Assembly: GCF_004379255.2 (NCBI RefSeq)
Contig: NC_056039.1
Coordinates: forward strand, 30,951,883-31,015,882
Direction: 5' to 3'
DNA: 64,000 bases
Source: Salvia splendens
Lineage: Eukaryota > Streptophyta > Magnoliopsida > Lamiales > Lamiaceae
The notes below the pieces were generated by a model. That model was not told the DNA's origin and ran no database searches. It saw nothing but the letters and a program-made list of their open reading frames with translations. Made by a program: the position numbers and the translations under genes. Positions 34,356-44,891 of this stretch are shown piece by piece. Numbering within the stretch: the stretch's first letter is position 1; each line of letters begins with the position of its first letter.

Positions 34356-34607
34356 CTCCCTCCGTCCCTGAATAGGAGTCTCATTCCTATGCGGCACGGG
34401 TTTTAATAAATGTGAAGAAAAGTGGTTGGAAGAAAGTTAGTAGAATATGAGTCTCACTTGTATATATTAGTTTTAAATGATACGTTAGTGGAATGAGTTG
34501 GTGGAATATGTGGTCTCTTTACCATTTATGGTAATTATGAACCGGGATTCCTATTCGCGGACGAATCAAAATTAAAAAACGAGACTCCTATTCACGGACG
34601 GAGAGAG
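34356..34607. mobile_element. Stowaway MITE
   Basis: The ends CTCCCTCCGTCC and GGACGGAGAGAG are inverted and flanked by TA on both sides. The arms pair further through GAATAGGAGTCTC and GAGACTCCTATTC. Confidence 0.85.
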
Positions 34608-34609
34608 TA

Positions 34610-35015
34610 CAATATAAGAGAAATAAACTTACTCAAAATGAAAGAGGACCATTTTTATGGAACCGACCAAAAAATAAGAAGAATATTTTATGGGTGGATG
34701 GAGTATGTTTATTTTTATGAAATCCGAATAAGCAAAACCCAATTGGCAATTTTCTCTACTTTAATCAATCGTTAGAATATACACTAGTAGTACAAACTAG
34801 ATCAATCTGCATAGAATGACAACTACAACATACACGAGTGTGTGAACTTTATGGTCCAAAAACTTTATGATTACACGCTGTTTCCGGCGTCGGAATTCTA
34901 GTTTCGTCCAACTTTGATTCACGTAATAATGTTTTACAATAATAAAGCATCCCACCTTTATTAATAAAATTAATGATTGTGAAAAATAGACAAAAAGAGA
35001 GATGTGCAATTAATA
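34610..35015. other. AT-rich spacer
   Basis: No gene seen between the Stowaway MITE and the TRIM. Confidence 0.5.
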
Positions 35016-35020
35016 AAAAT

Positions 35021-35521
35021 TGTTGGCAATTGAAACTAAAAAATATAACATATAACTGTCTCACATTGGTGTCAAGAGAAAACTGAAACTAGTATATAAG
35101 TCTCATGGGCCCCTCCTCCTATCACCAATTGGTTTTAGGATGGAACCCACGGATTTCTATCATGGTATCAGAGCGGGTCGCCGACTGTGGGTCATATTTA
35201 ACTGACCCAGCAGTATATCTGGGCTGAAACCGAAAAAAATGACTGACCCAGCAGTATAACTGGGCTGAAAATTTGGGCCAAGTGGTCCCAAACCAATCGA
35301 AAAAATTGGACCGATTGTCCAATCGTTTAGAAAAAAGTCCAACCCCTCCAAGGTTCACCTTGAAGGGTTTGAGGGAGGGTGTTGGTAATTGAAACTAAAA
35401 AATATAACATATAACTGTCCCACATTGCTCTCAAGAGAAAACTGAAACTAGTATATAAGTCTCATGGGCCCCTCCTCCTATCACCAATTGGTTTTAGGAT
35501 GGAACCCACGGATTTCTATCA
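35021..35521 (+). mobile_element. TRIM (terminal-repeat retrotransposon in miniature)
   Basis: Two 142-bp LTRs (35021-35162 and 35380-35521), TGTTGG to CTATCA, flanked by a 5-bp duplication AAAAT. Directly after the first LTR is TGGTATCAGAGCGGG (35163-35177), an exact initiator-Met tRNA primer site; directly before the second is the purine run GAGGGAGGG (35371-35379). The 217-bp interior codes for nothing. The LTRs differ at four positions by eye, so it is older than the Copia and Gypsy elements here. It must have used enzymes of another retrotransposon. Confidence 0.95.
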
Positions 35522-35526
35522 AAAAT

Positions 35527-36950
35527 GAAAAGTAGCCCAAGGCCTTGACAGTTTAATAGTCTAATTAATTAAATGACATATGACAGCTCTCAACTACTTA
35601 CATTAATTTTTTTGTTGTTGTAAGTATGTCGTGTGAGATATGCAATATATAGACATAGTCTCGACTCATGGGCCAAATTCTGTTTCAAGTGGATTTGATT
35701 AAACAGAATTTCTTAGTTGATTTACGACAATTTTTCTTGCAAAATCTAATTTATGGTCACATCAATGCACCGCCATATCTAAATCTCAACCGATGCATCA
35801 GATTTTTTTTCCTTTAACCAATTTTGGCATAACTCTTGAGACATCAAACTATATAGGAAATATATCTGACGTTAATATGACATCATAGCTAAAGTAAATC
35901 TGGGCGAAAAAAATTAATCATTGAAAAGATTTTCCATAATATAAGTTACTATGGATTATAGAAGTGGTTGTACCAAACCAAATTATGTGAAGGAAAAAAA
36001 AGTTTCATCTTAAATATGAAAAAATCATACATCTTCAAGTCTTCAACCATAATCATTATCTGCATGTGTACAAATAACTATATACTCAACTTTTAAACAA
36101 TAAAACTATATTATCCACGTTTAAGACACATTACATCAGTATTTAAGCGTGAAATGCACCTCTAATCTCGCTCAACCACCTAAAAACACTATGCACTAGC
36201 TACACTCAATTAAAATTGTTAAGATGGATTGTGCTATCTTAATTAGTTTGGAAATATATAAAAATGTAATTAAAGCTATTTTTTTGCTTCAATTTTTTAT
36301 AAGAGTAATAATTTATATAGTATCATCTTCGTTCCATCATAAGCGAGTCACTTTACTTTTCGAGGTGTCCCACTATAAATGAGTCATTTATCTTTTTAAG
36401 TAAAAATAAATAAAAAATGCTACTATATTTCATATCTCTTACTACTTTATTATCTTATCTATTTTATTATCTCTTTAGTCCGCTAATTTTTTTTATCATG
36501 CTTTACTTTCTGTCTATTTAATTATTTAAATATCTATTTTTTAAATCTCGTTCTAAAAAACGTTTTGATTATCGCGTGATGGAGGGATTAGTTATTAGTA
36601 TTAGAAACTATAATGGGACAAATATGAGACACAAGGCATAGAATTTGAATGGCTTACTTTAGTCAAGCCAAAAAAATTTATAGTTTCTAAATATTATAAA
36701 CATGCATAATCATGAAAAAAGTATACCTTCTAATAACCATAGTTATATGCTTAATACACGCCGGCGTGATCTCACGAATATATGTACTACTAGTATATTT
36801 GTAAATATCTTTAACGTGAATGAACTAGTCAGAAATTTGTGCTTCCTTTGATACATAGGATTGTCCATTACAATTTAATTTGATATCGATATATTTAAGG
36901 CTTCAACCAATAATAATGAATATTACTCTTACCATTTAGAACTTTTTAAC
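35527..36950. other. AT-rich intergenic DNA
   Basis: No gene. A degenerate Stowaway-like element at 36323-36588 is listed separately. Confidence 0.5.
36323..36588. mobile_element. Degenerate Stowaway-like MITE
   Basis: The left end TCATCTTCGTTCCATCATAA and the right end TTATCGCGTGATGGAGGGAT are imperfect inverted repeats next to TA on each side. Confidence 0.5.
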
Positions 36951-36953
36951 TAA

Positions 36954-37606
36954 GAGCATCCACTACGCGTCCCGCGCGCGGCTCGCGTTCCGTCCCGGAG
37001 GGACGGTTCCGCCGCGGGACGCGTTGCAACGTTCGTGGTTCATGGAGAGCATGGTCGACATCATGTATACGTGCATAATCTTGCACAACATGATTGTCCG
37101 AGACGAAGGACCCGATGCGGGAAATTGGTTCGACCCCGAATCCCCCGGAAGCTCAACCGCAAGTAGTCCGCCGCGAAGTGGAGCGCATCCGTCTATACAA
37201 GAACGGTTGGCTATTCGGGCAAGGACACGTGACTCTAGCGCCCACACCCAACTCCAAGAGGATCTAATTGAGCACATTTGGGAAAACTTTGGCGGATAAG
37301 ATTAAATTATGTCATTTTTATTTTTTTAGAATTTTAATTATGTCTTTTTTTTTTTAAGTTTAAGTTGTAATGTTGTTTTAATTTTAATGAATTATGTTTG
37401 TTTAAATTGAATTGGGTTGTATAAAAAATAAAAAATGAAATTGAATGAATAGTAATCAAGGGACGGTTAAGGGACGGAGCGTTGCAGGTTCCGTCCCTTA
37501 GTTAAGGGACGGAGGAAAAAAGGACAATGGGACCCTCAAATAGTGGTCAAATAGTAGTTAAGGGATGATTTAATGGACAGTATAGAAACAGTGTAGTGGA
37601 TGGTCT
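36954..37606 (+). mobile_element. Harbinger-type element H5, transposase tail only
   Basis: Terminal repeats GAGCATCCACTACGCG and GTGTAGTGGATGGTC with an exact TAA duplication (36951-36953 and 37607-37609). It joins a 70-bp 5' end to the last 90 codons of a DDE transposase, so the middle of an autonomous element was deleted. Its 3' tail (GTTGCAGGTTCCGTC region, 37480-37500) is shared with the element at 1040-2926. Confidence 0.9.
37024..37299 (+). pseudogene. C-terminal fragment of Harbinger transposase (ORF2)
   Basis: The fragment has MVDIMYTCIILHNMIVRDEG and ends DLIEHIWENFGG, both characteristic of the C-terminus of plant PIF/Harbinger DDE transposases (also of the related ALP1-like proteins). 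The catalytic Asp-Asp-Glu residues lie upstream in the family and are absent. It is an internally deleted remnant, not a gene. Confidence 0.85.
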
Positions 37607-37609
37607 AAG

Positions 37610-40600
37610 ACAGTATAACGTGCCTCAAACACTGTGAGCATGGTGACCCAAAAAAGTAAACTCCTAGAAAAATGGCTTGGACCAAAAAGTTAAATGGGAC
37701 AGAAAAATTCCAAAAAATAAGAGACAAAAAATGATAATGCCAAGATTCATTAAAGACACGTACGTACTATTCGTTGGGTTTGCTTCTCGAGCAAATTGTT
37801 CTTTTCATCGAAATATAATGCCAAAGGTGATTGTATACGTGGGTATGAATCTTTGCGTGACAAATATTTTTGGCTTTGAAAGTGAAGCATTGGCCATAAA
37901 ATTAATTTTGCAGAAGTCACGAGAGTTAATTAATTAATAGGAGTATATATGTATCAGTGTATGTACCACGAGAAAAAAAGAATACTACTTAATTATACCA
38001 TCTCGAATAACAGAGCGGCATCATTAAGTATCTATTGAATAATTACTGGTTTTTTGTTAAGGATCGGTGCTATGCTTATATGCTATATGTTATAAAAATC
38101 CACAGATAATAATTGGTCGACTAGTGGTGTGTCAACGCCGAAGACTTTAATGATCATTATAGTTAATAAACTCTAGGAAAATTAAGAAATACAATTGATA
38201 CTCTTCTAGATAGAATTATTAATACTGAGAGTTGTAGTGTTATATCTTGAATAAACACGAGACTAGTTATAATTAATTTCTTGCATTCCATATTATATTT
38301 GAAGCGTTTAGACTAATTAGATGTCCTTAAAATGATGGATACCGAACGTAGCAAATAATAGAGGAAAGAGATTGTGTCCTATCGAGTAAGGAGTTCACAC
38401 ATCAACTTCACCATTTGTTAAATGAGTCTTAATTTTTATATTTCTACATATAGTTCTTTAATAGACTCCCATTAATTAAACGGGATGGCTTCTTAGTGCC
38501 GAAATAAAACCTACTACAAAATTCGAAAAGAGATGGTTAAAGTTAAATGAGTATTAACAGCATGAATTTGTACTTGTTTAGTCCTAAAAATAACAGGGGC
38601 ATTAAATTTGACCGTCAAAATTATTTTGACTAACTTAATCACTATTGCTTCAATATGTAAATAATATCCTAATTCATAAAATTAAAGATTAAGAACTACT
38701 ATTAAAGTTTTGGATCAAACGTAAAATAGTTTTATGTCTAAAACAATAAACTTTAATTAAAATAAAAAAGGAGTGCTGTATGTTTACTCGATAATTCGTA
38801 TCGGCATCTTTGTTGATTGAAGGAGAGAAGCCGAATCACCAGAACAAAAAAGGAATTTACCAAACGATATTTAATTTGTTTGTGTTACATACATTGTGCA
38901 TAGTGACAAAGGAGACCTTTGCGAAGACAAATAAAAATGTGAAAAAGAAGGAGCAAGGTTGGTTAATGGTCATATTCGTTTTGCTCATGGCCCTTTTCTG
39001 AAAGTGATATATCAGCCATGAAATTTACTAAACTACATCCCTCACCTAAAACTAAGTAATCCTAACTGAATATATTAAATACTGCTAAGTAAATATACAT
39101 TTAGAAGCATAATAATATTATATTTTTCATTATACAAAGCATATATATGTATGTGTGCATTCCTTGTTCACATGATATTGGGGTTATTTTACTTAATTAT
39201 CAAACACTACTATATTTTCATGACCAAAGTACCCTTAAGGCCAATGAGGGCAATTCAATCTATTTACCCTCTCATTTTCATTAAAGTAGTATGTAATTTG
39301 GGATAGTTGATGTACTAAAAAAGATGTTCCCTCTAATTTTAATTTCAATATAAAAATATCTTAATGATATTAATATTCTATTACTATTAATTATTTACGT
39401 TTAGTTTTACTTATTTGTAATATTTTAAATCATTGTGCTATATTTAATATTAATAGTGAAATTAACTTAGATATAAATATATGTAAGCATTATACTTATA
39501 CAATAATTGTATATAAAAGTAGTTCAATTTATTAGATGGGATATTAATTAGCTATACATAGAATATGTTATTTTTAAGTACAATACAAAATTGATGATTA
39601 AAAATAAAATAAAATTTATTAACATATTTAGAATATTAAATAATTCAAAGAGCTAAGTTTTATTTTATCTACTCTTATATAGTAATTTTTTTTTCTCTAC
39701 TCTTATATAGTAATTGTAGTCTAAAAAAATAGTTGAAATTATCAATAATCAATTTAATAAAAAAGACAATGACATTCTTAGTTGAATATTATCATTAGGC
39801 TATTTACAACATTATGAAATTGTTCATAATTCTCATATCTATTCCCTTGACTATTAGTAAATCATATTTTTTCTACTTTATTAAATTTTTATTTCAATGT
39901 AGTATATATTATATATTTTGATTAACTTAAATTTTCAGTTTAATAAAATTACGAGATTCATTAAAATAAAATATTTATCTTAGTGTTATCTAAATAATTG
40001 AGAATGTAACCATATAAAAGTATTAACTAGCACTAGAAAGTAATATAATAATATTCAATTAATGTATGATATATATTAGTAATAATAGTATAAGATCTAT
40101 TAAACTTAATCCCAAATAAATTAGAAGAAAGAAAAAAGTGAATGAATAAATAGATTGAATTGCCCTTCATGGCCTTAAGGGTACTTTAGTCATGAAAATA
40201 TTGAAAATAGTCAAAAAGTAGTTGAATTGATATTAACTTATAGTTAATGGACCTCAAAAGATATTATGAAATGTTACGGGCCAAATTTGCTCATTTGGGA
40301 TAGTTGATGTACTAAAAAAGATGTTCCCTCTAATAATAATAATAATAATTGTGATGAATTGATAATAATGATGATGATGAGATACTTATTAGTACTATAT
40401 AGTATGAAATAGTGTTCGGGACTCTACACTCTAGCGACTAGCATGAAATACGAAATTTGTAAGTATTTCTTTATAATATACATACTACAGTCAAATATAT
40501 TTTGAATAGAAATAAAATTTTAGCTAACGTTAACAGACGTTTCAAAAAAAAGAGTACGGATATTTGAGGCATTTAATTTTTTTATGACTGAGCAAGTTTA

Positions 40601-41646
40601 GTTGAGTTGAAGTTTATTTATTCTCACGTTAATTAGTACTGTATCTACGTGTTCCATTTGGAAACTTAAAAAATTAAAATCGAGATCTCGTCCTCTCTCA
40701 CAACGAAATATTGCCATTAATATCTTACAATCATACTATGATTTTTTTTTTCATACCCTATTACCGAGATATCTATTACTATTATAGACTTTTAATGTTG
40801 AAATCTATTTGAAAATTTTAAGCACTAATATTATTTTTACTATTGCTTTACAATGATACTCCTACTATTTATAAATCAAATATTAAATATTTAATTCTCT
40901 CTTTTGAGGTATTATTGTTAATTACGACTCCTTGTAGCTATAAAGTCCAAATGCTACTAAATTGGAGATTGAGTAATTTGAACTCCATTTTAGCCACACA
41001 AAAGGTAAAATTAAAGTTGTATCCAATCCGATTGAAACAAATAATCTCTTTTACACAATTGTATCATCAAAGTATTGCCGATACCAATTTCTCATAATTT
41101 CGGAACCTGACCGTTGTACAAATCTTCAAACTTTAATAACTTTAATCAATACCACATTCAACTTTCCACAATAAAATCCGCAGGTATAATAAGAATTAAA
41201 AGTAGCAATAAACTCCTACAAATCTCCAAATTCTCATTTCATTAATTCACTTTTTTTATTAGTATGATTTTAGTACATTTAATAACGAATAAATTAATAT
41301 AATAGTAATAAAAATAATACCGCACATTAAATACATCCAAAAATTTTAATTGAATCACATTCTTCTCAGTTGGCCATTCGCCCTTGCTACTTATGATAAT
41401 CGCGTGGGGTTTTAATTGAAATTCGAAAATTGTAAATTCCATCACGTATTACATCACGAGTAACATTCTCGATACTTTAATATCTAAAGAATAGAGGTAT
41501 GGGTAGTATGTGGCTGGTAAGATAATAATATACCTATTTTATTTTATTTAATGCTTTTATTTAAATTAAAATTATAATAAATATGTGAGTTTATTCGATA
41601 AACCATCCGAACTAGTTTGTGTAAATTTTACAATAGTTTTTTATTT
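37610..41646. other. AT-rich intergenic DNA
   Basis: About 4 kb with no gene. It holds an inverted-repeat element at about 39200-40216 and a 41-bp direct repeat (starting at 39297 and 40294). Confidence 0.5.
39200..40216. mobile_element. Element with long imperfect inverted repeats, class unknown
   Basis: The left arm (about 39205-39285) contains AAAGTACCCTTAAGGCCA and GGGCAATTCAATCTATTTA; the right arm (about 40130-40210) contains both in reverse complement. Arms of about 80 bp around a roughly 850-bp AT-rich core would suit a Mutator-like MITE. The outer limits and target duplication are unclear. Confidence 0.45.
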
Positions 41647-42041
41647 TAAGAGCATCCGCGCGCTACTCCGCGTGCTAGTCCACTATTGTGGGCGGCGAGT
41701 GGCAGACGGACTAGCCAGAAGGACGAGAGCTCGTCCATCGTAAAAGGTGGACGACCGTCCCCTTGTCCTGCGCTCGTCCGCTATTGTGGGCTGGTGACAG
41801 ACAAGAGGTATGACGTCTCTTTTTTTATTTTTATTTTTTTATTTATACTCAATATTAACACCTTATTGCACTTTATTTTTTTATATTTGATAAACACCAA
41901 CAATTAAAATGAATTAATCATATTTTTCAATTTATTTTATTGGCTAGGACATCGGCTAGTCCTAGAGTTTGTCCACTATTGTGAAGTGAGATGTCCTAAT
42001 GACGTGGCAATGCATTGGGATGACTTAGTGACGTGGAAGGT

Positions 42042-42698
42042 TGATGGGATACGGACTAAACAACTAAACAATAATTGCGAGCCCAATAGCAGTGACGGCC
42101 CATCAGCCCAAAACCCAAGAAAGAGTATCAGTTCGGCACAACCAAAGAGTTCGGTCATAGCCTATAGCTCGGTAAAAGTCGACCAATCGAGCTCAACTCT
42201 CAGATCGGCAAAAGCTGATATCAGTTCGGCACAACCAAAGAGTCCGGTCACAGCCTATAGCTCGGTAAAAGCCGACCAATCGAGCTCAACTCTCAGATCG
42301 GCAAAAGCTGATCGGCAAAGTTCGGCAGTTCGGTCTCAGTATTCGACCGAACAAGGAGATAGTGGACCCATGCAGGATCTCCACGACCTCCATTACACCC
42401 ACGATCTATTTAGTGGTATTAAGCAGTTATCAACCCCACTACCAGGGCTGCAAACCACGATCTTAGTTCGAATGTATAAATAGAACTTAGATCAGATAGA
42501 CCAGGGTTAAGCTCTCTAGATCCTGAATCTTATAGCAAATCAGTATTGTAATCTGTAAGCGAGACCAAGCAATACAAATTTGCTCTCTCTTCTTCCCGTG
42601 GACGTAGATTTACCTCAGTAAATCGAACCACGTAATTTCCCGTGTTGTGATCATTTATTACTTGCATTTATTCCCATCAAAAATTCGCCACATCATCA
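42042..42698 (+). repeat. G1 5' LTR
   Basis: TGATGGGATACGG to CATCATCA. U3 has two tandem 93-bp units (42127-42219, 42220-42312) rich in TTCGGCA and CTCGGTAAAA. The TATA box is TATAAATAG at about 42475. Confidence 0.95.
42127..42312 (+). repeat. Tandem 93-bp duplication in the G1 LTR
   Basis: Two units starting ATCAGTTCGGCACAACCAAA, differing at a few bases. The same pair is at 52381-52566 in the 3' LTR. Related, more diverged units are in the LTRs of G2, so the duplication is a feature of the family and may act as an enhancer (inference). Confidence 0.85.
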
Positions 42699-42699
42699 C

Positions 42700-42717
42700 T
42701 GGCGCCGTCTGTGGGAA
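42700..42717 (+). other. G1 primer binding site
   Basis: TGGCGCCGTCTGTGGGAA one base after the LTR. The first nine bases match the 3' end of tRNA-Asp; G2 matches that tRNA for longer. Confidence 0.75.
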
Positions 42718-42779
42718 CCAGAGAACCAAAACTGTGATAAAAGCGAGTTTTTGATCCTTTTCTACCAAAAAAAAAAAAA

Positions 42780-44858
42780 ATGCGTACCAGATCACATAAT
42801 ACCCATACTTCCGTCCGTGATGAAGGTGAGGAAGCTAGTCCAGCCCATAGGTCTGGAAAACAGCCTCGGGAGAAATCTGCCTCCAGTTCTCACGGTGAAG
42901 GAACAAACCACTCAAAAAGTCATCGCACCGAGCCTCCCCAGCAGCTCGCTTTGAATGAGGCTGTCAAGTTGTTCTTGGCTGAGAAGCAGGATGAGTTCTT
43001 AACATTCCTGCAAACGAGCCAGAAGCAGGAGAAGAAAACGGCGGATTCTCCCTCCCCCTCCAGACATGAAAGTCACTACCGCAGTAGTGTCGCACCTTCC
43101 AGGAGAAAGAATCCTCACCACCGACATGTTCCTGTTCCTCCTCGGTACCGAAATCACAGGAGAACTCCATCTCCACCATACCGAAGAGATGTCGGATTCG
43201 CCATGTATGGAGCGCTGAAGACTCCATTTTCGGATGATATCACCCGAACTCCATTGCCACAGAATTACCGAACTCCGTCAATGACTTATGACGGGTTAGT
43301 GGATCCTCATGATTTCCTGGGACGCTATCAGTATAATATGGCGAACCAAGGTCTCAATGAGGTTCACATGTGTAAGCTGTTTCCCGAGCTGCTTATCGGG
43401 AACGCAAGAAGGTGGTTTGACAGCCTCCCTCAAGGGAGCATTAGATCTTACAGAGATCTAATGGATGCTTTTCACAGGAGATTCTTCCAGAAAGCGGAAG
43501 CCCGAATCACTTTGGCTCAGCTGCTTTCTATACGTCAAGGTCGCGATGAAAAAATTAGCGACTTTATGACGAGATTCCACAAGGAATGCCTACAAGTAGA
43601 TGATCTCAATGATCTACTTGTCATTTCGGCATTCCAAAATGGAATTCTGCCCGGAGCTCTCTACAGAAAGCTCGTTGAGTGCAGTCCGCAAACAGCTCAA
43701 GAGATGTGGGACATTGCGGACCAGTTTTCTCGTGCCGATGAGGCAGACCGTCGAAAACGGTCTTTAGACAGCTCATCCAGAGGAGACAAAAAGAAGCCCG
43801 ATCATAGCGATCAGGGGCTTCCTCGCCGAACTCCTTTTGAAAGAATTCAAAGGGCACCGGTACAAGGCAGATTGGGACCACGTCTCGATCTTGAGAAACC
43901 GCCCGCTCAGTTCGTACCATTGAACAAGTCGAGAGCGGAAATTTTCGAACTGCATTCTGATATGTTCGAAAAACCAAAGCGGATGACGAAATCAGCCACG
44001 CGCCGAAGTCAGGATACGTACTGCTCCTACCATCAAGACCACGGTCACGATACCGAGGAGTGCCGAAATTTGGCAGCAGGTATTGATGTTCTTGTGAAAG
44101 CAGGGACGTTAAAAAAATACCAAAGCAAGCTGCCGAAGAAGAATAAGAAACAGAGAGGTGCGAACTGCGCTCCTCAGGATCCTAAAAGGCAACAGGATCC
44201 CGAAGACGATGACGAGCCGCAATATGACGGAGTAATCCAGACTATTGACGCTCTCCCAGCCGGGAAGACTAAGTCGTCTCTAAAAGCAGAACGCAGAGGC
44301 GTCAATCGAGAGGAGCCTATGCATAAAAGGCTGAAGAAGGAGGAAGTAATCACGTTTTCAGATGCAGATCCCGTCCCGGCCATTTCTCCTCATCAAGACG
44401 CGATTGTCATTCAAGCCGGAGTGGCAAACAAACTGATCCACAGAGTGTTTGTGGATACAGGAGCGTCGGTTAGCATTCTTTTTAAATAATGTTTTGATAA
44501 ACTGGAAGTGGATCCAGCTCGGCTCAGTCCGGCCCCACTTCCTCTGAAAAGTTTCGCCCAGGAAGACACCCGCCCTGAAGGTACTATCAGCCTTCCGATT
44601 ACGGTGGGAAGAGCGCCTACTAGCTCCAGTACGATGATCGAGTTTTTTGTGGTAAAAGCTCGGTCCCCGTATAACATCATCCTGGGAAGAGACTGGCTCA
44701 ACACAGTTCGGGCCATTTGCTCTACTTATCACCTCACAATCAAGATCCCCACTAAAGGAGGGATTGCAGTCATCCGAGGTGATCAAAAGAGAGCAAAAGA
44801 ATGTTTGCAGATTGCGCTTAAAAGTGCCGAGCAATCAGATCGGCACCATCAAGCATAG
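42780..44858 (+). pseudogene. G1 gag-protease, one nonsense codon
   Basis: The ATG follows an A-tract. There is a basic, Ser/Pro-rich N-terminus, then the retrotransposon gag domain (residues about 160-300, with LLIGNARRWFDSLPQGSI and FQKAEARITLAQLLSIRQG), a zinc-knuckle-like CSYHQDHGHDTEEC (about 417) and the aspartic protease motif VFVDTGASVSILF (about 557-569). TAA at 44487-44489 lies just after it; G2 has Glu there. The frame then continues to a TAG at 44856-44858 that G2 also has. The first stop removes the rest of the protease, so this copy should need help. Confidence 0.9.
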
Positions 44859-44864
44859 CAATCA
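44856..44864 (+). promoter_or_regulatory. Candidate leaky stop between gag and pol
   Basis: UAG CAA UCA. Gag and pol are in the same frame on either side and the next ATG is 12 codons after the stop. The context fits UAG CAR YYA, the readthrough signal of tobacco mosaic virus type. The same nine bases occur in G2. Readthrough itself is inferred. Confidence 0.65.
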
Positions 44865-44891
44865 CAGCAGCCGGAGTCAGAGGCAGGCGAA

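Noticed and set aside
41986..42483. Open frame of 165 codons spanning the left edge of G1, with a similar one at 52210-52737
   Set aside because: It lies across LTR U3 tandem repeats and the flank; composition follows the repeat and no protein family is recognised.
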